From the NCBI GenBank assembly GCA_001513895.1, contig LLKO01000023.1:291337-355336 (forward strand): DNA of 64,000 nt. Direction: 5' to 3'. This document shows, one piece after another, positions 56,217-64,000 of the stretch. The position numbers were made by a program, and so were the translations under genes. The notes beneath the pieces were generated by a model, which was not told where the DNA came from, did no database searches, and worked only from the letters and a program-made list of their open reading frames with translations. The stretch's first letter is position 1, and each line of letters starts with the position of its first letter. This DNA comes from Graphilbum fragrans (Eukaryota; Ascomycota; Sordariomycetes; Ophiostomatales; Ophiostomataceae).

Positions 56217-58247
56217 ATGGACGATACACCGTTGCTGCGCCGGCTCTACGGCCGGCTCTACGGCGGACAATACGGCGGACAACACGGCGGCCCACGATAC
56301 CATCGCCGCAGAATCGGCGTAGATGGATTGGCCGCAACGACAGTTCGCGGACGAGATCGCGTGTTTCTTCTAGACCAGTTCCTCGACATTGACGAGCAGA
56401 CGCGGGCAGCAGCCCAGCAGCAACAGCAACTACCGTGCCAGGCGCCAGCGTACAGTCACATGTCTGGTGTTTTGTGCAACGATGCTTTTGGCAGCGAAAA
56501 CCGGCCGGACAGACGACACGAAAACGAGCTGGGCGCACAAAATGCACAGTACAGCCACTTTCAATGCCACGGAATGCACGAAAACAGCCATCCAACACTT
56601 CCCTGGGCCACGCATGCGCGCGTGCATCCGCCCTCTGCGATGCAGCGACCTGGAGCCTTCCGCAAATGCCTCGACTACCGGCGTCCAGCACCTCAGCCCA
56701 CAGATTGGACATGGCACACGGCCGGAAATCCAGCATTCCAGCTTCCAGCGCAGTATCCAGAATACCCAACGAGCATCCCTGCGCCGTTGCACGACACCTC
56801 GGTCTATCCGCCGCCGCCGCCAACATCCTCGACGGGCCCTGCTGCGTTTTTGGGCCCTCCAGCACCCCCAGATCCAGCGGCCCAGCCCTTCCATTTTGGT
56901 GCGCCGAATCGGCTGGCTCCTCCGCGACAGGCTGCCAATCAGACGGCGATGTCCTGGCCTTTCGAGGCCTCTTACCAGCTGCCAGCGCCCGTTCCGGCGG
57001 CCTTCCAACCAGAATTCATGGCCAACACCCCATTTAGGCGCCCAGGAAGCCCCATGGCGGTCGACCAGGAAGCTTCATCGCCACCAAAAGTCGGCTTGCT
57101 GGCCTGTCCACCTCGGGTCTTCCATGGCATTTGCGATGCGCTGCCCTGGTCCGCCAAGGAACAGCTCAGTCGCACCTGTGCCACACTCTGGCGCCGCCTT
57201 CACCCACTCTGCAGCGCCGCAGTGCGCGCCATGGGACGGGAGCGTCTGCTGCAGCACCGCGCTGAATTGGCAGTGACCATGTCTCTGCACGCTGTGTGCG
57301 GCAGTTGTGTGCGCTTGCATCGCGTGATTCCCGGCGACGTGCCAGCTCTCTGTCTTCGCTCGCGCGAGGCGCTGCGACGACCTTGCGCTTCGGGGCCGCC
57401 TTCTTCGCAGCGGATTGCTGCTTTCGGCTATGGATTTGGCTACCACCTGGAGCACCACCACGCGCAGACTGCTCTCAAGTGCCAGCGGCTGGGACAGCTG
57501 CCGGAGTATCTGGCGGCGCTGATGGAGCCATACCACACCCGGTCGCAGAACCACAGCACACGAGTGCTGGTGCAGCTGTTTGTGCGGCCGATCATGACGC
57601 TGCACGAGAATCCGCCGTCGTTCCTGGTGTTCCGGACCCTCGAGTTTGCCGAATACCCGGAGCCCGGGTCCCTGCCGATAGACGCGACGTCGATCCAGCA
57701 CCTCGTCGTGTGTCCGCACGCCACACTGAGCGACAGCGACCCCGACGATATGCGCTGCGACCAGCTGTACGACGCCGTTGACGATGCGCGAGCAGGCAAG
57801 TTTACATACCGCGACTTCGCGTGCCGGCGGTGCCCGACCGACATCAGCGTGCACACACAGCCCGGCCGCCTCTACGTGCGGACGTGGCACGACTTTGGTG
57901 CCGAGGGCCTCGCGCCCAACGACGACGGCTGGATGGCACACGTTGGGAGCGCAGACAACAATGACTGCGTAGGGCCGACAGTGGCCCATGTCAAAGGCAC
58001 AGTGCGCGCTCGCTTTGAACACGCGGTGCGCAGCCAGCCTTCGCGCAGGGCCGTCACGGCCTACGATGGGCGGCAGTATCGCATCACCGCGAGCGGGCTG
58101 CACGAAGCGGCCTGTGAGACTGTGGCTGCACGGCAGCAAGGCCGTAAGACAGCAGAAGCGCAGGAGCAGACAGAGACACAGAGACAGAGGGCACAGGTGC
58201 CCAGACACGGCGGCGATAGATTCGGCGCTGTCAGAGAGCCGCGCTGA
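56217..58247 (+). CDS. F-box-like protein with cysteine-rich C-terminal region
   Basis: Predicted protein of 676 residues in one exon, starting at ATG 56217 (MDDTPLLRRLYGRLYGG). The N-terminus has short YGG repeats, a small Gln run and a long Pro/Ala/Gln-rich linker. About 298-335 (PPRVFHGICDALPWSAKEQ, then LSRTCATLWRRLHPLCSAAV) has the Leu/Pro helix-turn pattern of an F-box, the module that docks substrate adaptors onto SCF ubiquitin ligases. It is followed by CGSCVRLHRVIPGDVPALCL, an arrangement common in fungal F-box proteins. The rest contains ACRRCPTDISVH and ends in a Gln/Arg-rich tail. Ubiquitin-ligase function is inferred from the F-box only; the match is moderate and could be a diverged copy. 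Substrate unknown. Confidence 0.7.
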   Translation: MDDTPLLRRLYGRLYGGQYGGQHGGPRYHRRRIGVDGLAATTVRGRDRVFLLDQFLDIDEQTRAAAQQQQQLPCQAPAYSHMSGVLCNDAFGSENRPDRRHENELGAQNAQYSHFQCHGMHENSHPTLPWATHARVHPPSAMQRPGAFRKCLDYRRPAPQPTDWTWHTAGNPAFQLPAQYPEYPTSIPAPLHDTSVYPPPPPTSSTGPAAFLGPPAPPDPAAQPFHFGAPNRLAPPRQAANQTAMSWPFEASYQLPAPVPAAFQPEFMANTPFRRPGSPMAVDQEASSPPKVGLLACPPRVFHGICDALPWSAKEQLSRTCATLWRRLHPLCSAAVRAMGRERLLQHRAELAVTMSLHAVCGSCVRLHRVIPGDVPALCLRSREALRRPCASGPPSSQRIAAFGYGFGYHLEHHHAQTALKCQRLGQLPEYLAALMEPYHTRSQNHSTRVLVQLFVRPIMTLHENPPSFLVFRTLEFAEYPEPGSLPIDATSIQHLVVCPHATLSDSDPDDMRCDQLYDAVDDARAGKFTYRDFACRRCPTDISVHTQPGRLYVRTWHDFGAEGLAPNDDGWMAHVGSADNNDCVGPTVAHVKGTVRARFEHAVRSQPSRRAVTAYDGRQYRITASGLHEAACETVAARQQGRKTAEAQEQTETQRQRAQVPRHGGDRFGAVREPR

Positions 58248-59177
58248 GGGATAGCGGGTGAACGGCCAGGACAGGGGGACGGAGAATAGGCGCTGGGAAC
58301 AGAAATAAGGCCGAGAGGCGGAAAAATCGAAATATTGATATCTGGTGGCAATGCGGTGATGCAGTGCGACGAGGCACGAGGAAGGGTGAGAGGACAGGGG
58401 ATAGGAGGATGGAAGGGCTGGCAAATTTATGGAGCATCGGATATTGCAATCGACAGGGAACATGTGTGTGTTATTCCACGGGGCGGACAGAAGGACAGAA
58501 TATGTATCATGAGAGTCCGGTGTAAGTTTCCATTGTTATTGCAGTGGCAGTTACAACAGTGTGCCGAGGGACACGGCAGGTAGAACACAGCATATTATGC
58601 AAGCGAATGATATGAAAATACCTGTCCTCGGCAACCGAGAACTGTCTTGGAGGCTGTCTATTGTACATTGGCAGCGCTGAGTATCGTGGCCGGCGAATTC
58701 GGTACTCGGAGAAGTGGCATAGACACAGGGACATTCGGGCAGCATGATGCAAATACGACCCGCGATGCCCTTTGCAAGGATGTCTCTGTACAGCTGTATT
58801 GCATCTTCGCTAGGTACGCCACCAGTATTCCACGCTGCTAGAGTAGAAGAAGGCAGACTCAACCCCAGACACCTGTAGAATCTCAATCTGTCACGCACGT
58901 CACTCACAGGGAACTGGAACTACATTCAAACACAGCACTTGCGCTTACATGGTGTTCATATTGATAGCTCACACTGCCACAGGCCACCTAAATTGCATAT
59001 TCACACGAACACCAGACCCCCAATGCCACAGAACGAAGACGAGTCTCACACACCAGCCCTTGTGCTCATATCAGTCACTCATCGCCTGGTGGCACACGCC
59101 ATTCGAGTCACACGCAATACGAACAAGTGCACCCGCGCAAGAGATGACTCGTCCTCCGTACCTCAGATCCTTGCCCC
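58248..59177. other. convergent intergenic region
   Basis: Holds the 3' ends of the F-box-like gene and of the monooxygenase. No gene or repeat was recognised. Confidence 0.5.
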
Positions 59178-61261
59178 TCAGCCCTTCACGACCTCAAAGC
59201 CAGACATGTCGTCGAGGGCCTGGCGGATCTCGCGGACGTACGCCGGGATGCCGGCAGAGTAGCACACGGGCTCGACCTTCTTGTTCGGGTCACTGCCGCC
59301 CATGTAGGTGGACTTGACAAAGGGGAACAGGGTGTTGTTGTTGAGGTCGAGGATGTGCTGCTTCCAGGCGCGGGCGGCCTCGGGCTTGGGGTTGACGTAG
59401 CGGATGCCCTGCTGCTCCATCTTGCCGATGAGATCGCCAATCCAGCGGCCCTGCACCTCGACGGAGGAGGGGCCGTTGCTCAGGAGCGTGGGGCCGTGGG
59501 GGCCGTAGATGTGGAACATGTTGGGGTAGCCGCTGACGGTGGTGCCGAGGTAGGTGGTGGCGCCGGGGCCCTCGGGGTTCTCCCACTCCTCCTTGAGCAG
59601 GGTGCCGGCGGTGCTGCGCAGGCCGAGCTGGGTCATGACGCCGGTGACAATGTCGAAGCCGGTGGCGATGGCGATGACGTCGAAGGCGTGGTGGGTGCCG
59701 TCCTTGAGGACGATGCCGTTCTCGTCGAAGCCGGCGATGGGGTTGCTGCGGACGTCGACGAGATCGACGGACGGGCGGTTGAACTGCTCGTAGTAGTTGT
59801 ATTCGAGGCAGGGGCGCTTGGTGCCGAAGAAGTGCGGCATCTGGGCGACGTCGGGGGCCAGCAGGTCGCGCAGGCGAGGGTCGCCGATGCGAGCGCGCGT
59901 CTCGCGGGCCCAGAAGCGGTAGGACTCGCGGTTGGCGTCGGCGCTGAGCAGGTTGTCCTTGAAGAGCGCCACCCAGAAGCGGAAGCCACCTTCGCGCCAC
60001 ATCTGCTGGTAGAGGGCCTCGCGCTCGGAGGGCGTGGCGTCGAGCGTGTTCTTGTCGGCCCAGTCGTAGAGGAAGCCGCCAAAGTTCTTCTCGCGGTAGC
60101 GGAACAGCTCCGGGTAGAAGCGCTTGGCGCGCTCCTGCTCGTCGACAGTCAGAGAACGCTTCCGCATGGGCACGGCCAAGTTCGGCGTGCGCTGGAACAC
60201 CTTGAGGTCGCCAGCCTCCGGGCCCCAGGCCTGGACGATCTGGACGCCGGAAGCACCGGTGCCAACCACAGCGCAGCGCTTGCCGGCGACGTCGATCTTC
60301 TTGTCGGGCCAGAAGGACGAGTGGTGGATGACGCCCTTGAACTTGTCCATGCCCGGCCAGTCCGGGATGTAGCGGCGGGCAGCCTAGAGCGGTGAGAGGT
60401 TAGCGGGTGAGCAAAGGAGAAAGAGTAAATGAGAAGAGGCGGCGCGTGACGCCAAAAAAGCGACACAAGAGCGAGCCCAGAAGGTAGAAAAAGTGAGAAG
60501 AAGAGAACAGAAAATTAGGAGGAGACGAGAGAGAATAGAATGAATAGAATGAAAAGAGTGAAAAGAGAGCGAGCGTAGTGAGGCAAAAAAAGGGACAGAA
60601 GAGAACGAGCGTAGCGAGGCAAACAAGAGAGAAAGAGAAATCAAGAGGCAAAGAGCCTTTGCACACGAGAATACGTACAAATCCTGTTCCCAAGACCAGG
60701 TATTTAGCCTTGGTGGTGCGGCCATCGGCGGTCTCGATCAGCCAGCGCCCCAGGGTGGTGTCGAATTGGCCGCCGACGACAACGGTGTTGAACGCGCAGT
60801 CTTTCTTGATGTCGAGCACCTTGTCGACGTGGTCGAAGTAGCGCCGCAAGTCCTGGTAGTTGGGGTAGTTGCTGTCCCAGTTCCAGGTTTTCCAGACCTC
60901 GGGAAACGAGAATTCGTACTCGGGCACCTCGGAGTCGACGCCGGCACCAGGATAGCAGTTCCAGCGCCACGTGCCGCCGGTGTCGTTGCCGGCCTCGAAG
61001 ATGACGGTCTTGAGGCCGCGGTCGCGCAGCGTTTTGAGCATGAAGATGCCGGCTATGAGCGGATGTGAGTGAGGGGACAGGAAAAGAAGACGAAAACGGA
61101 CACTCAAAACAGCCCCACGCCTACATACCGAAGCCGGCTCCGACGACGAGCGCGTCTACCTCGAGGTTGTCCGCATAGGGGCCCGTCTTTTGCGCATGGC
61201 TGACAGAGTAGTCTGTCAGTTCCGTGTTGAACTTCTTGGGGTGGGAGGGAACGGCGGCCAT
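59178..61261 (-). CDS. type I Baeyer-Villiger (flavin-dependent) monooxygenase
   Basis: Predicted FAD/NADPH enzyme of 570 residues that inserts oxygen next to a ketone, giving an ester or lactone. Exons are 61261-61129, 61052-60679 and 60383-59178, all in phase. The first FAD-binding motif VVGAGFAGIF is assembled across intron 1 (about 38-47). Next come GGTWRWNCYPGAGVDSEVPE (the conserved GG-W-NRYPG-D type block) and GTGFAARRYIPDWPG across intron 2. The BVMO fingerprint FxGxxxHxxxW is F184 to W194 (FKGVIHHSSFW). The second nucleotide motif is VVGTGASG (NADPH, G210-G215). ATGFD follows later, then HGPTLLSNGPSSVE. Start MAAVPSHPKKF at 61261 is preferred; an in-frame ATG exists at 61303. The gene is divergent from the esterase gene at 63386. 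The substrate could be a cyclic, steroid or aryl ketone and cannot be read from the sequence. Confidence 0.93.
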
Positions 61262-63385
61262 GGTGACGAGGGGTGGCGTAAATATTGATGGGATGGAATG
61301 CAAAGGAATTCAAAGATCTCTGGCTTTTGGTTCTGCCAACTAGATGCCAAAAGGATGGATGTCTGTTTTGAAAATCCAGGTCATCGCCGTGGCCATGGCC
61401 GGATTTATACCATCTCGCCTCCGCAACCTCGCCTGCCTCCTCGAGCTGCCTGTTCACCCACAGAAGCACATCGATGAGGGGTTGCGGATGCGGCAGCCTC
61501 TCGATACGAGCTACCGTGAACCTCCCCCGACCTCAAGTTTCGCAACCTGGTCATGCTGGCCATCACGGGCTTCCGCAACCGTATTCTTCGATTGGGCTGG
61601 CAAGCATTTTCGAGAACTCGCCGTGCAAAGGACGCCCCTCGTGACGGGCTTCTTCCGCAAATGACGCTCCTCTTGTCAGGGGCTTCCGCAAATGATGCTC
61701 TTCTGGCCCCTGGCTCTCGCCCCGTGATTTTCTTCCACCACTGGCTTCCGCAACGGACATCAAACGCCCGAAGCATCTTCTCGAGTGAGGTTCCGCAACG
61801 TCGCGCTCTTGGTAGTTGGTTTCCGTGGGCGTTTTCATAATACACAGCTCCGGCAAAGCATTTCCTCGAGAGCCAGTATTTCTGCAAGCACTTGAATACG
61901 GGCTTCCGCAGTCACTCAGAAGCAACTACCGCAAGCGCTCTTTTGGCGTGAGCTGCCGCAACTACCCCTCTTGTCCATCTTGACAATGACGAACTTCCGC
62001 ACTTTATCCACGCTTGCCTCGCTAGGCCGACCAAGCCAGACACTCCGGGCACAGCCGCCAACTTTGCGGAAGAGCTTGTCAGAAACGCTGGCCGGCTCAG
62101 CCACACATGTGACCTCTGCCTCTGTCCGGGTCCGCATTGCTTGTCAAGGATCGTTATGCTTGTCTTTCGAGGCACGGCCCCGCCACCAAAGCCGGCTCCG
62201 TCATGCTGGCTTGTGGACGGATGCCACCAGTTTCTGGGGGCTAGCGGCTGCTGCTCCATACTGGTTGGTACCGGCTGGAAGCGGCGTCTGCCAGGAGCTG
62301 GGGCTGCAGAATCTGGGGTAGCGATGCGTCGTGGCGGATCCGCCATCCTTGTGCCGCCATTGCAAGATTTGGAGAAAGAGGGGGAAGCTAGTGTGCAGTG
62401 AAGGACGATGGTCGACGACGAGCTTGGGGGCGACGCCAGATGAAGCGCAAGTGATGGGTAACGGCCGTGGTCTTGTGGGTTTTTGGGTTTGGTATTGGTT
62501 CTGGGAGCTTGGCCCTTGGTCCAAGTCCTTGGAAGTCCGCGTTCGCGTTCCCTGTTCCTCTGCGGTTCCTTGCCTCGATCTGCGTTGCATCCTTGTCTTC
62601 CCCCCCCTCACGCGGAGGGTTGATGCCACTCTGCGGCCCCCTCCCTTTCTATACTCCGCACCCTAAGCCCCGGATTTTGGGCCCAGGACCGTCGGATCCG
62701 CTCCACAGCCTCAGATCGTTGCCCCCGCAATATCCCCGGCGAGGGAGGTGTCAAGCATTTTGCGCGTTTCGCTTGGGGATTGGGAGCTTGCGCCTTTTGT
62801 GTGTTTTGGTCTCCACACCGCTCGTGGCACTGGGGTCAACGCCAAACGCACCGGACGCCGAAGGAGCGCTCTCTAGTCACAGGGCCTACGTCGGCGCACG
62901 CCGATCGCTCCCTTACCCCGAAGCCCTGCCTTCCGTTTCTCCAGAATTAGCGCTGCGACCAGCGGTGCCCCGCTCGAGCACAACTGCACAGCAACCAGGA
63001 CGACACAAGCAGCTCTGGCACGTAATGCCCGTCAGGCAGGCCCAGCTGATGCGATGATGGGCATGGGGGTCCAGCGGGGATCCGCCAGAAGGAAGAGGGG
63101 GAGGGGGGCAAGGTCGAGTCAAGCAGCGCTGATTTGCCGGCGTTGTCTGGTTGTCTGTCTTGTCGTTGGGGACCCAGCTGTTCCGCATATCGCTTCGGGG
63201 CCAACGCCGTCCGGGTTCTTGGTGCGGCTCGTGTCCATATATTGGAGAGGTGTTCTCCCCCGCAAGGTTGTGCTCGTAGGAGTCGTGTTTCGTACATTTT
63301 CTGAATTTCTGAATTTTTGTTCCTCTGCAGCAGCTCCCCCCCCCTACAAGTACTCTCCCACCTTATCTGTTCTTACCCTTACAAA
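61262..63385. other. divergent promoter region of the monooxygenase and esterase
   Basis: About 2.1 kb with no gene. The part near the monooxygenase holds the TTCCGCAA array. The part near the esterase has GT-rich stretches (62.46-62.52 kb), CATATATTGG at 63236-63245 as a possible TATA element, and a C/T-rich leader directly before ATG 63386. Confidence 0.5.
61419..62002. promoter_or_regulatory. array of TTCCGCAA motifs
   Basis: Five exact TTCCGCAA copies (61571, 61653, 61684, 61746, 61791). Six more differ by one base (61419, 61535, 61904, 61927, 61954 and 61995). All lie on the plus strand, about 150-740 bases upstream of the monooxygenase start. Several share GGGC before the motif and ATGA-GCTC after it, so the motif sits in a decayed longer repeat. 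TGCGG on the opposite strand resembles the AlcR half-site. Regulatory function is inferred. Confidence 0.5.
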
Positions 63386-64000
63386 ATGCCTTTCAACGCG
63401 CAAACTGTCGACACGCTGCGAGGGATCGTGGACAAGGCGTGTGCCGACCCGGTCCATGGCATCCCCGGCGTGACCGTGGTTGTGGTGGGCAAGGATGGCA
63501 AGGACCTGTTTGCGCACTCGGCGGGCAAGCGAGGCCTGGCCAGCTCGGAGCCGATGACGCTGGACAATGTGTTTTGGATTGCGTCGTGCACCAAGATGCT
63601 GACAGGGGTGGCGGTCATGCAGCTGGTGGAGCAGGGCAAGCTGAACCTCGACGACGGGGCGCAGATTGCGAAGCTGTGCCCGGAGCTTACGGGCCTGCAG
63701 GTGCTGCGGCCGGACGGCACGTATGAGCCGCAGAAGAAGGCGATCACGCTGCGGATGCTGCTGAGCCACACGGCCGGCTTCGGCTACACGTTTTTCAACG
63801 AGCGGCTGCGGGACTGGGCGTTCCCGGTGGGCATGGACGAGTTCTCGGGGCGGTTCGAGGACATGAAGATGCCGCTGCTCTTCCAGCCGGGCGAGGGCTG
63901 GGAATACGGGGTAGGTGATGGCAGGACGCGGCTTGGACGCTTGGACGGAGGCGCGCGTGCTAACGCTGGCTAGATCAACATCGACTGGGCTGGCATTGCC
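63386..64000 (+). CDS. serine beta-lactamase-fold esterase/transesterase, N-terminal part
   Basis: Predicted member of the serine beta-lactamase-like family (EstB/LovD-like enzymes that hydrolyse or transfer ester groups). Exon 1 is 63386-63910 (175 codons). An intron at 63911-63973 (GTAGGT, GCTAACG branch, TAG) leads to exon 2 from 63974, which continues past the window. The catalytic S-x-x-K motif is SCTK in FWIASCTKMLTGVAVMQLVE (about residues 69-72). LRMLLSHTAGFGYTFFN (about 118-134) is the usual LLxHTSG-like block. The start context ACAAAATGCC is good, and an upstream C-rich leader supports it. The second catalytic Tyr motif is not clearly identified in the visible part. Placed head-to-head with the Baeyer-Villiger monooxygenase, it could open the ester that enzyme makes. 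Confidence 0.88.

Noticed and set aside
1..64000. Search for CRISPR arrays, operons, riboswitches or complete transposons
   Set aside because: The genome is fungal. No evenly spaced identical repeats with unique spacers, no transposase or reverse-transcriptase motifs, and no terminal repeats with target duplications were recognised by eye.

Overview
The window is nuclear DNA from a GC-rich filamentous ascomycete. The genes have short introns (about 55-180 nt) with GTGAGT or GTAAGT-like donors, CTAAC branch motifs and pyrimidine-rich interiors. Their GC-rich third codon positions and typical fungal families (Zn2Cys6 and bZIP regulators, a TAM-type methyltransferase, a type I Baeyer-Villiger monooxygenase) support this. 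Sordariomycetes fits best; any narrower placement (for example Ophiostomatales) is a guess.

Layout. The left part (about 1-30.7 kb) is gene-poor. It holds a truncated minus-strand gene at the edge, a Zn2Cys6 regulator (1027-3778, +), a tRNA-Ala(AGC) at 5.3 kb, a six-exon methyltransferase (10204-11867, -) and a bZIP regulator with polyQ and FSP repeats (18783-20772, -). Between these lie 5-8 kb deserts of lower GC. They contain diverged repeats, short palindromic motifs, minisatellites and two broken coding relics (17.1-18.1 kb and 21.6-22.3 kb). One relic carries an in-frame stop of the kind expected from RIP-like C-to-T mutation.

The right part (30.7-64 kb) is denser. In order it holds: a P-type H+-ATPase of the longer fungal class (30758-33790, +); a 1279-residue low-complexity protein (35259-39325, -); the APC/C subunit Apc5 (41801-44608, +), with a 30-base assembly gap inside its intron; a 774-residue disordered protein with MPET/MPEA repeats (45900-48224, -); a coiled-coil protein with one C2H2 finger (51127-52668, -); an F-box-like protein (56217-58247, +); a Baeyer-Villiger monooxygenase (59178-61261, -); and the start of a serine beta-lactamase-fold esterase (63386 to the window end, +).

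The most coherent functional unit is the last pair. The monooxygenase and the esterase are divergently transcribed from a shared 2.1 kb intergenic region that contains an array of TTCCGCAA motifs. A Baeyer-Villiger enzyme makes an ester or lactone and a serine esterase can open it, so a co-regulated ketone-processing module is a reasonable, untested hypothesis. The remaining genes look like independent housekeeping or lineage-specific genes.
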